NCBI RefSeq assembly: GCF_010731295.1
Contig: NZ_AP022579.1
Location: 3,286,001 to 3,350,000 of the forward strand
Source of the DNA: Mycolicibacterium boenickei
GTDB lineage: Bacteria > Actinomycetota > Actinomycetes > Mycobacteriales > Mycobacteriaceae
Direction: 5' to 3'
DNA: 64,000 bases
Shown: positions 33,452-42,038 of the stretch, one piece after another
Position numbering within the stretch: position 1 is the stretch's first letter
Layout of the letters: every line of letters begins with the position of its first letter
Notes under the pieces: model-generated
What the model was told of the DNA's origin: nothing
What the model saw: only the letters and a program-made list of their open reading frames with translations
The model's database searches: none
Made by a program: the position numbers and the translations under genes

Positions 33452-34720
33452 GTGACCGATTTCGAGACAGTGGATTTCTTCACCGACCCGGCCCTGGTGC
33501 CCGACCCGTATCCCTACTTCGATCATCTGCGGTCGAAGTGTCCCGTCTCCCATGCCACTCCGTTCAACGTACTGGCGGTCACCGGCTATGACGAGGCACT
33601 GGCCGTCTACAAGGACCCGGCGTTCTCGTCGTGTGTTTCGGTGGCGGGGCCGTTCTCCGGCCTGCCGTTCGGACCGGGGGAGAGTGACGACGTCTCGGAT
33701 CTGATCGAGGAGCACCGGCTCGCGGTGCCGATGGGCGAGCACATCACGTCGCAGGATCCTCCGCTGCACACCCGCACCCGCGGGCTGATGAACAAGCTGA
33801 TCACTCCCAAACGTCTCAAGGAGAACGAGGACTTCATGTGGCGGCTGGCCGATCAGCAACTCGACACGTTCGTCGACCGCGGATCGGCCGAGTTCCTGGC
33901 CGACTACGCCAAGCCGTTCTCGCTTCTGGTGATCGCCGACCTGCTGGGTGTCCCGGGCGAGGACCACGAGGAGTTCAAGGCGGCGTTCGCGCTGGAGACC
34001 GTCGGCGAGCTCGGCAAGGAAGCACCGACGACGCACAATCCCCTGCAGTGGCTCAACGACAAGTTCTACGCCTACATCGAGGACCGCAGGCGCGCACCGC
34101 GTGACGACGTGCTGACCGGGCTGGCCCAGGCGAAGTACGAAGACGGATCGACCCCCGAGATCGAGGACGTCATGAACCTGTCGACGTTCCTGTTCGCGGC
34201 GGGAACGGAGACCACGACCAAGTTGGTCAGCTCGGCGGTCCGATTCATCGGAGACAACCCGGGATTCGAGACGATGCTGCGCGACGACCGGAGCAGGATT
34301 CCGTCCTTCCTGGAGGAGACGTTGCGGTTGGAGAGCCCGGTCAAATCACACTTCAGGATGGCCAGCCGGACCACGAGCATCGGTGACACCGAGGTGCCTG
34401 CCGGGACCACCGTGATGGTGCTGCCTGGGGCATGCAACCGTGACGAACGTAAGTTCCCCGACCCCAATGTGTTCCACCCCGACCGGACGAATGTGCGCGA
34501 ACAGATCGCATTCATCCGGGGTGTGCATTCGTGCCCGGGCGCACCACTGGCCCGCGCGGAAGGCCGGATCTCGTTGAACCGCATCTTGGACCGGATGTCC
34601 GACATCACGATCTCCACCGAGCATCACGGCCCCGCCGAGGACCGTCGGTACACCTATGAGCCGACGTTCATCATGCGCGGGCTCAGCGAACTGCACATCG
34701 AATTCAAACCGGCCGCCTGA
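33452..34720 (+). CDS. cytochrome P450, paralogue with altered heme loop
   Basis: 422 residues, closely related to the P450s at 3344 and 55768 (shared LITPKRLKENEDFMWRLAD and FSLLVIADLLGVP). The I-helix is FAAGTETTTK and the K-helix ETLR. The heme loop reads AFIRGVHSCPGAPLAR: the near-invariant Gly after Phe is Ile, which should alter the turn below the heme. GTG at 33452 follows GGAGGAGAAAGG; upstream in-frame sequence runs into the preceding P450 gene. Confidence 0.92.
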   Translation: MTDFETVDFFTDPALVPDPYPYFDHLRSKCPVSHATPFNVLAVTGYDEALAVYKDPAFSSCVSVAGPFSGLPFGPGESDDVSDLIEEHRLAVPMGEHITSQDPPLHTRTRGLMNKLITPKRLKENEDFMWRLADQQLDTFVDRGSAEFLADYAKPFSLLVIADLLGVPGEDHEEFKAAFALETVGELGKEAPTTHNPLQWLNDKFYAYIEDRRRAPRDDVLTGLAQAKYEDGSTPEIEDVMNLSTFLFAAGTETTTKLVSSAVRFIGDNPGFETMLRDDRSRIPSFLEETLRLESPVKSHFRMASRTTSIGDTEVPAGTTVMVLPGACNRDERKFPDPNVFHPDRTNVREQIAFIRGVHSCPGAPLARAEGRISLNRILDRMSDITISTEHHGPAEDRRYTYEPTFIMRGLSELHIEFKPAA

Positions 34721-34745
34721 CCGGCCAGCACAGGTAGGAGCACAC

Positions 34746-35624
34746 ATGACCGGAAAGCTCGACGGCAAGGTCGCTTTCATCACCGGAGCCGCCCGCGGGC
34801 AAGGTCGGGCACATGCGATCGCGATGGCCCGGGAAGGCGCCGACATCATCGCGGTCGACATCTGCCGTGACATCCCGTCCAACCCTTATCCGTTGGCCAC
34901 TCCCGACGACCTCACCGAAACCGAAAGGGCGATCAAAGAACTCGGCCGACGCGTCGTCGCTCGCGTGGCCGACGTCCGCGAGCGCCACGAACTGCGCGAC
35001 GCGGTCGAGGCCGGAATCGCCGACCTCGGCAAGATCGACATCGTGGTCGCCAACGCCGGCATCCTGCCGATGGCGATGGGCCGACCGGACCCGATGCAGT
35101 TCGTCGACGCCTCCGACGTCGACCTCGTCGGCGTGATGAACACCGTCGCGGTCACGGTCCCGCACCTTCCCGACGGATCGTCGATCATCGTCACCGGCTC
35201 GACCGCCGGCATGATCCGGGGTACCACCGACAACCCCAACATGGGTCCGGGCGGGGCGGGCTACGGGTGGAGCAAGCGCGTCGTCATCGAGTACGTCGAG
35301 GAGATGAGCCTGCATCTGGCCCCGAAAATGATCAGGGTCAACGCGATTCACCCGACCAACTGCAACACGCACCTGTTGCAGAACGACGGCATGTATTCCA
35401 TGTTCCGGCCCGATCTCACCGAGCAGGGCAAGAAAGCCACCCGCGAGGATGCCGAGCCACTGTTCACCATCTTCCAAGCGATGCCGATTCCGTACATCGA
35501 ACCCGAGGACATGGCCAACCTCGGCGTGTTCCTCGCCAGCGACGACAGCCGCTACATCACCGGACAACAAATCCGCGTGGATGCGGGCTCACTGCTCAAG
35601 TGGCCCAACGGACCTGGGCGGTAA
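34746..35624 (+). CDS. mycofactocin-type SDR family oxidoreductase
   Basis: 292 residues with ITGAARGQGRAHAIAMAREGADIIAVDIC at the N terminus (given here as the family signature, split by the cofactor glycines), NAGIL near residue 98 and YGWSKR as the active-site Tyr-Lys. This signature defines SDRs that keep NAD bound and pass electrons to mycofactocin. It probably oxidises an alcohol made by one of the upstream P450s. ATG after AGGTAGGAG, 25 bp behind the P450. Confidence 0.9.
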   Translation: MTGKLDGKVAFITGAARGQGRAHAIAMAREGADIIAVDICRDIPSNPYPLATPDDLTETERAIKELGRRVVARVADVRERHELRDAVEAGIADLGKIDIVVANAGILPMAMGRPDPMQFVDASDVDLVGVMNTVAVTVPHLPDGSSIIVTGSTAGMIRGTTDNPNMGPGGAGYGWSKRVVIEYVEEMSLHLAPKMIRVNAIHPTNCNTHLLQNDGMYSMFRPDLTEQGKKATREDAEPLFTIFQAMPIPYIEPEDMANLGVFLASDDSRYITGQQIRVDAGSLLKWPNGPGR

Positions 35625-35630
35625 CGCGCA

Positions 35631-35747
35631 GTGGGCGCAATCATCATGCTCGGCAGCCTGTTCGTCCTGATCGCCCTGATCGTGGGTCTGGTGCTGCATT
35701 TCGATCCTGAAGCGCATCGGGCACCGGGCCAGGAGGTCGAGAAGTGA
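35631..35747 (+). CDS. 38-residue single-pass membrane microprotein
   Basis: A short frame starting GTG with one hydrophobic segment (IIMLGSLFVLIALIVGLVL) and a short charged tail ending GQEVEK. Its stop overlaps the GTG of the second AveC-like gene (GTGA), and that gene's CAGGAGG ribosome site lies within its tail codons. This coupling and the clean membrane helix support a real gene, perhaps a small subunit of the AveC-like protein. ATG at 35646 is an alternative start. Confidence 0.6.
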   Translation: MGAIIMLGSLFVLIALIVGLVLHFDPEAHRAPGQEVEK

Positions 35748-36523
35748 GTGTCGACCTTCTGATCAAGGCCGGTGTCACGTTCGCTTATCTCACGGGCCTT
35801 GGCTTCCTGGCGATCGGCATCTACCTGAGCTACCGGCGCGGGCGCCTGCATCCGTTGCTGCTGCTCTGTATCTCGGCGCTCTCGTTCTCCTGGATCGAGG
35901 CGCCGTACGACTGGGCGATGTATGCGCAGTTTCCGCCCGCGCTGCCGCGGATGCCTGCGTGGTGGCCGCTCGACATGACCTGGGGCGGGCTGCCGTCGGC
36001 CGTCCCCGTCGGCTACATGGGGTACTTCGTGCTGCCGGCCATCATCGGCGCAGCACTCGGGCGTCGGGCGAGCGGAAAGTGGAATTGGCGCCGGCCGCAG
36101 ACGTTGTTGCTGGTCGGGTTCGCCGTCGGGTTCTGCTGGGCCCTGTTCTTCAACGCGATCATCGGCGCGCGGCTCGGCCTGTTCTACTACGGCTACGTGA
36201 TCGAGGGGCTCGGCCTGTGGGAGGGGACCAAACACCAGTACCCGATCTACGACGCCATCGCGATGGGCATCCAGATGATGGTGTTCACCTACCTGCTGGG
36301 TCGCACCGATTCCGCGGGCCGCAACGTCATCGAGATGTGGGCCGACAAGATCTCCAAGACCCGGCTGCAGTCAGCGGTGCTGTCGGTGATCGCCGTCGTC
36401 GTGGTCGGGCACGCGGTCTACGGTGCGGTCTTCGCGCCGCACCTGGTCACCAAACTGGGCGGCTGGGTGACCGTCGGAACGACCGAGCAGCTGTTCCCCG
36501 GGGTCCCGAACCAGCCGAGATAG
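35744..36523 (+). CDS. AveC-like (spirocyclase family) membrane protein, second copy
   Basis: A 259-residue, shorter member with about six membrane segments, including the starting FAYLTGLGFLAIGIYLSYRR, LLLCISALSFSWIEAPYDWAMY, and FAVGFCWALFFNAIIGARLG. The W-x-E-x-P-x-D/N-W pattern and LGLFYYGYVIEGLGLW match conserved AveC-type positions, also seen in the larger protein at 28634. It closes the operon and is followed by a terminator hairpin. The reaction is unknown. Confidence 0.8.
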   Translation: MSVDLLIKAGVTFAYLTGLGFLAIGIYLSYRRGRLHPLLLLCISALSFSWIEAPYDWAMYAQFPPALPRMPAWWPLDMTWGGLPSAVPVGYMGYFVLPAIIGAALGRRASGKWNWRRPQTLLLVGFAVGFCWALFFNAIIGARLGLFYYGYVIEGLGLWEGTKHQYPIYDAIAMGIQMMVFTYLLGRTDSAGRNVIEMWADKISKTRLQSAVLSVIAVVVVGHAVYGAVFAPHLVTKLGGWVTVGTTEQLFPGVPNQPR

Positions 36524-36529
36524 CCGGCA

Positions 36530-36565
36530 CGCTGGAGTGGCGGTCGAGTTCGGGCCACTCCAGCG
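36530..36565. terminator. bidirectional hairpin terminator
   Basis: A perfect 12-bp stem, CGCTGGAGTGGC and its complement, with a 12-base loop between two convergent genes. There is no T-run, as is common in mycobacteria. Confidence 0.7.
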
Positions 36566-36579
36566 CGACGATGCGGAGA

Positions 36580-36918
36580 TCAGTACCTGTTGCAGCTGCC
36601 CGCGATCGAGTTGATCGGCCCGAAGTACTCCTGAGCGGCCGGGCTGGCCTGCAGCTGGGCCACCGTCTGCTGACGCTCGGCAGGCCCGGAGGCCAGGAAG
36701 TTGCGCAACGCGCCCTGGGCGAACGGGGAAGCGTTGAACTGCTGAGCCAGGTCGGGACGCTGTGCGTTCAGCGCCGCCATCACCTGCTCGTAGCTACATG
36801 TCGTGTTGACCACGCCGCTGAAATCGGGTTGGGCGGACGCCACCCCCGTGACCAGCGGAACGGACAGCGCCAGCCCGCCGATAGCGGCGGCGACGTATTT
36901 GAGAGAAGACTTGATCAC
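36580..36918 (-). CDS. hemophore-related secreted protein
   Basis: 112 residues with a signal peptide ending in VASA near residue 29 and a small helical domain holding two cysteines (NTTCSYE and AGSCNRY) that can form a disulfide. The pattern TCSYEQVMAALNAQRPDLAQQF followed by FL.SGPAERQ fits the mycobacterial hemophore family (Rv0203-like). Heme binding is not certain for all members. GTG at 36918 with GGGGG upstream is chosen; the longer frame adds a stretch unlike a signal peptide. Confidence 0.83.
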   Translation of the reverse strand: MIKSSLKYVAAAIGGLALSVPLVTGVASAQPDFSGVVNTTCSYEQVMAALNAQRPDLAQQFNASPFAQGALRNFLASGPAERQQTVAQLQASPAAQEYFGPINSIAGSCNRY

Positions 36919-37035
36919 GTGTTGGAACCCCCATGTTGGTCGCCCAAAAAGGCGACGCCTTGCACGTTTGCCGGACCCGACCTCATTCGAGGTTAACAGG
37001 CGGCAGACGGACAAGGCGTCCTCGCGAAACCGGCC

Positions 37036-38430
37036 TCAGTCGATGACGGCGGCTTCCTTACGCTCCGTGATCGGCCGAGCCAGCTCCTGCTCATTGCAGA
37101 TGCGCTGCAGCTTCTCCAGGGTCTCGTCCAGCCCGGGGCCCTGTTTCTTGCCCGGGGTGAACCGGGCCGGGAGGTTCCGCATGCCCTGGATGACGCCGAT
37201 TGTGTCGTAGTGCACGGTGCCCTCGGGATCGCACACATAGTCCGGCATCCGGTCGAGCACCGCGGTGAGCATCGACTTGAACACCGTGCGTGCCACGTTC
37301 GACCCCACGCACCGGTGCACGCCGATCCCGAAGCTGAAGTGCCGGTTGCCCTTCCGGTCCAGGACGATCTCGTTGGGTTTCTCGAACACCGACGGGTCGC
37401 GGTTGGCCATCGCCCAGGACAGCCACAGCCGCTCGTACTGCTTGAACTGCTGCCCCTCGACCTCGACGTCCTCGGAGAACGTGCGTCCGTCCCCGGGTGC
37501 GGGGGTGAAGAAGCGCAGGAACTCCTCGGTGGCCGGGTCGAGCAGGGTGGCGCGCTCATTGCTCAGCCGGGTGCGTTCATCGGGATGCTCGCCCAGCCAT
37601 TCCAGGGCATGGGCGGTGAGCGCGGTCGTGGTGTCGAACCCGCCGCCGATCACCAGACCCAGGTTCCCGAGGATCTCCATGTCCGGTGCCGGTTCACCGT
37701 CGATGCGCAACTGCAGCATCGCGTTGACCAGCCCGGGCCGCGGAGTCTCCCGGATCTCCATCATGTTGTTGATGATGTCGATGCCCATCTCGCGATGCTG
37801 CTCGTTGATCTTCTCGCGATCGGGCGAGTGCTCGGGCGTGTACACCGAGGCGTGGGTGGGCTCGCTGTAGACGTTCCACTTCTTGAGCTCGATGCCCATC
37901 ATGGCCAGGGTGAACACCGCGGGTACCACGTTGGCCAGATGTTCGACGAAGTCGATCTCGCCGGATTCGATGTGCTCATCGAGGGCAGCCCGGGTGATCT
38001 CGTCGACGAACGGCACCCACCGCTTGATCGCGGCCGGCGACAGATACGGGTTCAGTGCACCGCGGTAGGCGCTGTGCTCGGGTTCGTCCATCTCCAGGAT
38101 GCCGCCGCGGACGACGGTGGCGCGGCTGGCCTTGGGGATGGTGATGCCCTGGTAAGGCGTCTCCCCGCTGATGTCGTGATGGTTCGAGACGACGGGGCAG
38201 CGGGCCAGCTCGAACACGTGCTTGCTGTCGGCCGCCACCCAGTGACCGTTGTAGACGTCGGTCCAGGCCATCGGGCAGCGGGACTGCATCTCCTCGGTGA
38301 TCTTCTCGAACTGCAACCGGTATTCCGGCGTATGCCGGTCGAAGTGGTACTTGTTCTTCTTACGGTCGTCGTCGGTCGTGACATCCACTGTGCTCAACTC
38401 TCTTCGCGCAAGCGGCTCATCGGTGCTCAC
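37036..38430 (-). CDS. cytochrome P450
   Basis: A 464-residue P450, longer than the others here by about 40 residues at the N terminus. The I-helix is IGGGFDTTTAL, the K-helix EFLR, and the heme loop FSFGIGVHRCVGSNVAR. The I-helix Asp in place of Glu and the VHRCVG loop set it apart from the triplicated subfamily. GTG at 38430 follows AAGGGAGA. Its ferredoxin gene ends 31 bp upstream, and two SDRs precede that, forming an alcohol-handling operon. Confidence 0.94.
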   Translation of the reverse strand: MSTDEPLARRELSTVDVTTDDDRKKNKYHFDRHTPEYRLQFEKITEEMQSRCPMAWTDVYNGHWVAADSKHVFELARCPVVSNHHDISGETPYQGITIPKASRATVVRGGILEMDEPEHSAYRGALNPYLSPAAIKRWVPFVDEITRAALDEHIESGEIDFVEHLANVVPAVFTLAMMGIELKKWNVYSEPTHASVYTPEHSPDREKINEQHREMGIDIINNMMEIRETPRPGLVNAMLQLRIDGEPAPDMEILGNLGLVIGGGFDTTTALTAHALEWLGEHPDERTRLSNERATLLDPATEEFLRFFTPAPGDGRTFSEDVEVEGQQFKQYERLWLSWAMANRDPSVFEKPNEIVLDRKGNRHFSFGIGVHRCVGSNVARTVFKSMLTAVLDRMPDYVCDPEGTVHYDTIGVIQGMRNLPARFTPGKKQGPGLDETLEKLQRICNEQELARPITERKEAAVID

Positions 38431-38461
38431 GGCGTTGTCTCCCTTAGTATTCGGGTCTGCA

Positions 38462-38656
38462 TCAATCTTCGATGACGATGGCTTGCTCGGGGCAGGAGTG
38501 CGCGGCCTCGCGGACCGCGTCCTCCTGATCCGCGGGTACCAGGTCCGAAACGGGTGACGCGTGACCATCGACGTCGTCGAGAACGAACGAGTCGGGCGCG
38601 ATCATCGAGCACAGGGTATGGCCCTGGCAACGGCTGGCATCGACCGAAACCTTCAC
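38462..38656 (-). CDS. [3Fe-4S] ferredoxin of the P450 partner type
   Basis: A 64-residue ferredoxin with CQGHTLC near residue 9 (C-x2-H-x2-C) and SCPEQAI near the end. It lies directly upstream of the P450 at 37036 on the same strand and is its likely redox partner. Confidence 0.94.
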   Translation of the reverse strand: MKVSVDASRCQGHTLCSMIAPDSFVLDDVDGHASPVSDLVPADQEDAVREAAHSCPEQAIVIED

Positions 38657-38689
38657 TACGACAACTCCTTTCGAATCACTGAACGCGGA

Positions 38690-39550
38690 TCAGACGTGGT
38701 AGTCGTACCACTTGAGGTAGCCGCCGGCGTCGACCCGCAGCTGCATGCCGGTGACGTAACGGGCTTCGTCGGAGGCCAGCCACAGCACCGCGTTGCTGAT
38801 GTCCTCGGGCTCGATGAAGTTCACCTTCATGGCCTGCTGCACACCGAACACCGGCTCGGCGTCGGCACGGGTCGGGTTCTCCAGATCCGGCCGGAACGAG
38901 CGGTACATCGGCTCGCTCTGCAGCATGTTGGTGTTGCAGTTGGTGGGGTGGATGACGTTGGCGCGAATGCCGCGCACGGCCAGTTCGGTGGCCAGTGCAT
39001 GCACGTATTCGGAGATGAGCCGCTTGGAGATCATGTAGCCCATGCCGCCTGGATCGGCGCCAGGGTTGGGCTTGCTGTGGGCGTCCATCAGCGCGGCGGC
39101 CGATGCGGTCGCGATGATCGACGCGCCCTCCTTGAGGTGTGGCAGGGCGACCTGGATGGCGTTGATGGTGCCGACGAAGTTGGTGTTGATGCCGTCGGTC
39201 CAGGCTTGCATCGCGGGCTGGCCCTTCATCGCCGCGATACCGGCCTGGGCCACGACGATGTCGAGCTTGCCGAACTCCGCGAGCCCGGACTCCAGTGCGG
39301 CCCGCAACTCGGCCTCGTTGCGGACGTCGGCCTGGGCGGTGACGATGCGCCGGCCGGTCTTCTCGACGTAGTTCTTGGTCTCTTCGAGATCCTCCGCCGT
39401 GGCCATCGGGTAGCCGACGGTGTCGTAGTTCTTACAGATGTCGACGGCGATGATGTCAGCGCCCTCTTCGGCCAGCCGGACCGCGTGGCTGCGGCCCTGG
39501 CCGCGTGCCGCGCCGGTGATGAATGCGACTTTGCCCTCTACACGTCCCAC
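38690..39550 (-). CDS. mycofactocin-type SDR family oxidoreductase
   Basis: 286 residues, clearly related to the SDR at 34746: GAARGQGRSHAVRLAEEGAD, the ATAEDLEET insert, QAGIA near residue 95, and YMISKR at the active site. The family uses mycofactocin as external electron acceptor. GTG at 39550 follows AAAGGA; an earlier ATG is in another frame and stops at once. No mycofactocin maturation genes lie in the window. Confidence 0.9.
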   Translation of the reverse strand: MGRVEGKVAFITGAARGQGRSHAVRLAEEGADIIAVDICKNYDTVGYPMATAEDLEETKNYVEKTGRRIVTAQADVRNEAELRAALESGLAEFGKLDIVVAQAGIAAMKGQPAMQAWTDGINTNFVGTINAIQVALPHLKEGASIIATASAAALMDAHSKPNPGADPGGMGYMISKRLISEYVHALATELAVRGIRANVIHPTNCNTNMLQSEPMYRSFRPDLENPTRADAEPVFGVQQAMKVNFIEPEDISNAVLWLASDEARYVTGMQLRVDAGGYLKWYDYHV

Positions 39551-39594
39551 TGCATATGTCCTTTCGTTCAATGATGTTCGGGTGCGCCTGCGGG

Positions 39595-40296
39595 TCAGGT
39601 GTTCCGGCCGCCGTTGACCCCGAGGATCTGGCCGGTGATGTAACTCGCCTCTTCGGAGACGAAGAATGCGCACGCGGCGGCGATGTCCTCCGGCTTGCCC
39701 ATTCGCCGCACCGGGGTCTGCTCGATCTGCCTGTCGGTGTCGCCGAGGAAGCCCTTGCCCTCGGCCTTGCGCAGCATGGGGGTGTCGATGAAGCCCGGCG
39801 GGACCGCGTTGACCGTGATGCCGCTTGGGCCGAGTTCCAGCGCCAGGCTCTTCGTCAGGCCGTTCACCGCTGACTTCGCCGCGACGTAGGGCGACATGAA
39901 GGGCTGGCCCGAATGCGTGCTCGACGACGAGATGTTGACGATGCGGCCCCAGCCGGCCTCGAGCATGTCGGGCAATGCCGCCTGGATGCAGTGGAATACG
40001 CCGTTGAGGTTGACGTCGATGATCTGCTGCCACTTCTCGAACGAGACGTCCGTGAAGCGCTTGAAGCAGTCCAGGCCGGCGGCGTTGACCAATACCGAGA
40101 TCGGGCCGAGTTGCGCCCGAACCGCGTTGAGCGCGGTGTCGACGGCGGCCCGGTCGGTCACATCGGCGACGTGGGCGAATTCGTCATCCGAGGGCTGCAG
40201 GTCGAGTATCGCGACGTTGAGGCCGTCGGCGCGCAACCGGGCGGCGATGGCCGCTCCGATACCCGATCCTCCTCCGGTGACAACGGCATTCTTCAT
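39595..40296 (-). CDS. FabG-like SDR family oxidoreductase
   Basis: A compact 233-residue classical SDR: VTGGGSGIGAAIAARL, NAAG near residue 75, Ser in VNISSSSTHSG and YVAAK near residue 142, ending in the FabG-like SYITGQILGVNGGRNT. It probably acts on a 3-hydroxyacyl or cyclic alcohol. It is the first gene of the SDR-SDR-ferredoxin-P450 operon, divergent from the aldehyde dehydrogenase. Confidence 0.9.
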   Translation of the reverse strand: MKNAVVTGGGSGIGAAIAARLRADGLNVAILDLQPSDDEFAHVADVTDRAAVDTALNAVRAQLGPISVLVNAAGLDCFKRFTDVSFEKWQQIIDVNLNGVFHCIQAALPDMLEAGWGRIVNISSSSTHSGQPFMSPYVAAKSAVNGLTKSLALELGPSGITVNAVPPGFIDTPMLRKAEGKGFLGDTDRQIEQTPVRRMGKPEDIAAACAFFVSEEASYITGQILGVNGGRNT

Positions 40297-40362
40297 GACA
40301 GCTCTCCGGTCGCCGGGCGCAGCCGGGCTTTCTCAAGGCTCAAGAATCATCCTTCCGATTAT

Positions 40363-40377
40363 GAGAACCGTACTCTC
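40363..40377. promoter_or_regulatory. GAGAAC-CGT-ACTCTC operator, copy 5
   Basis: Two symmetric mismatches from the 15-bp consensus. It lies 67 bp upstream of the minus-strand SDR operon. Confidence 0.5.
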
Positions 40378-40493
40378 GGACCGGCTCCCGCCGCAAGATC
40401 TGGGCGTAACCTGCATGCTGCCTGCGCAGCTGGTGGATCCGCAGCGAACAGGGCATGACTAGCTGATCTAGCTTTCACTTGAGTTCTCATCGA

Positions 40494-40532
40494 GCGAATG
40501 TATGATTCGCCGGTGATGAGAATGCAGTTTCC
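40494..40532. promoter_or_regulatory. compound operator ATTCGC-n7-GAGAAT-n3-GTTTCC, copy 6
   Basis: GCGAAT-GTATG-ATTCGC (40494-40510) is a perfect palindrome; its right arm is 7 bp from GAGAAT, which begins a degenerate 15-bp site at 40518-40532. It lies 31 bp upstream of the aldehyde dehydrogenase start. Confidence 0.55.
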
Positions 40533-40562
40533 ATCACAGTAGGGAATCGCCTGAGGAGGATG

Positions 40563-42038
40563 ATGCAGAAGGAAGCGCCGACCATCGCGCAAGAACAGCG
40601 GGCTGACCGGAAGTTGTTGATCGGCGGAGCGCTGCGCGAGACGCCGCGGACGTTTCCTTCCGTCAATCCAGCTACCGGTGAGGTGTTCGGCTACGCGCCG
40701 GACGCCACGGTCGCCGACGCCCAGGCCGCCGTGGCCGCGGCCCGGCAGGCGTTCGACAACACCGACTGGTCCACCAACACCGAACTGCGGGTCCACTGCC
40801 TGGAACAGCTGCACCGGGCCCTGGTCGAGCATCGCGACGAATTGGCCGCACTGACCACCACCGAGGTGGGCGCCACTGCGGCGCTGTGCGCCGGCGCGCA
40901 GCTCGACGGTCCGATCGACATCGTGCGGTACTACGCGGACCTGCTCAAGACCTACCCGCTGACCGAAGATCTCGGAAACATCGAGAGCCGCGGCATGCAG
41001 CACCACCGGTGGGTCGAGAAGGAAGCGGCCGGAGTGGTGGCCGCGATCATCGCCTACAACTATCCCAACCAGCTGGCCCTGGCCAAGCTCGCGCCCGCGC
41101 TGGCCGCCGGTTGCACCGTCGTACTCAAGTCCGCTCCGGACACCCCGTTGATCACGCTGGCGCTCGGTGAGTTGATCGCCGATCACACCGACATCCCGGC
41201 CGGCGTCGTCAACGTCCTGTCGGGCGCCGACCCCGAGGTGGGCGCGGTGCTCACCACGAGTCCCGATGTCGACATGGTCACCTTCACCGGCTCGACGCCC
41301 ACCGGCCGACGCATCATGGCCGCGGCCAGCGAGACGTTGAAGAAGGTGTTCCTGGAGCTCGGTGGCAAGTCCGCCGCGATCGTGCTCGACGACGCTGACT
41401 TCAACACCGCAGCGCTGTTCTCTGCCTTCAGCATGGTCACCCACGCCGGTCAGGGCTGCGCGCTGACCTCGCGGCTGCTCGTGCCTGCCAAGCACAAGGA
41501 CGAGATCGTCGAGCTGATCAAGAACAACTTCGGCCTGGTGCGCTACGGCGACCCGACCGATCCCAAGACCTACATGGGGCCGCTGATCAGCGAGAAGCAG
41601 CGCGACAAGGTCGACGGCATGGTCAAGCGCGCCGTCGAGGCCGGTGCCACCCTGGTCACCGGTGGCGAGAAGGTCGACCCCGGCTTCTTCTACACACCGA
41701 CCTTGCTGGCCGATGTCGATCCCGACAGCGAGATCGCCCAGGAGGAAGTGTTCGGACCGGTGCTGGCCGTCATCGCCTATGACGATGACGACGATGCCGT
41801 GCGCATCGCCAACAACTCGATCTACGGGCTGTCCGGCGCGGTGTTCGGCAGCGAGGACCGAGCGCTGGCCGTGGCCCGTCGGATCCGGACCGGGACCTTC
41901 TCCATCAACGGCGGCAACTACTTCAGTCCCGACAGTCCGTTCGGCGGATACAAGCAGTCGGGTATCGGCCGGGAGATGGGCACCGCGGGACTCGAAGAGT
42001 TCATGGAGGCCAAGACTTTCGCCCGGGTGTTGCCATGA
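40563..42038 (+). CDS. aldehyde dehydrogenase
   Basis: A 491-residue aldehyde dehydrogenase with FTGSTPTGRRI, the Glu-bearing LELGGKSAAIVL and the catalytic Cys in HAGQGCALTSR near residue 299. The N-x-x-N segment reads AYNYPNQLALAK, with Tyr replacing the usual Phe-rich pattern. ATG at 40563 is chosen over the adjacent ATG at 40560 because it gives better spacing from GGAGG. Its stop overlaps the CoA-transferase start, so acid formed here may be activated directly to a CoA ester. Confidence 0.93.
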   Translation: MQKEAPTIAQEQRADRKLLIGGALRETPRTFPSVNPATGEVFGYAPDATVADAQAAVAAARQAFDNTDWSTNTELRVHCLEQLHRALVEHRDELAALTTTEVGATAALCAGAQLDGPIDIVRYYADLLKTYPLTEDLGNIESRGMQHHRWVEKEAAGVVAAIIAYNYPNQLALAKLAPALAAGCTVVLKSAPDTPLITLALGELIADHTDIPAGVVNVLSGADPEVGAVLTTSPDVDMVTFTGSTPTGRRIMAAASETLKKVFLELGGKSAAIVLDDADFNTAALFSAFSMVTHAGQGCALTSRLLVPAKHKDEIVELIKNNFGLVRYGDPTDPKTYMGPLISEKQRDKVDGMVKRAVEAGATLVTGGEKVDPGFFYTPTLLADVDPDSEIAQEEVFGPVLAVIAYDDDDDAVRIANNSIYGLSGAVFGSEDRALAVARRIRTGTFSINGGNYFSPDSPFGGYKQSGIGREMGTAGLEEFMEAKTFARVLP

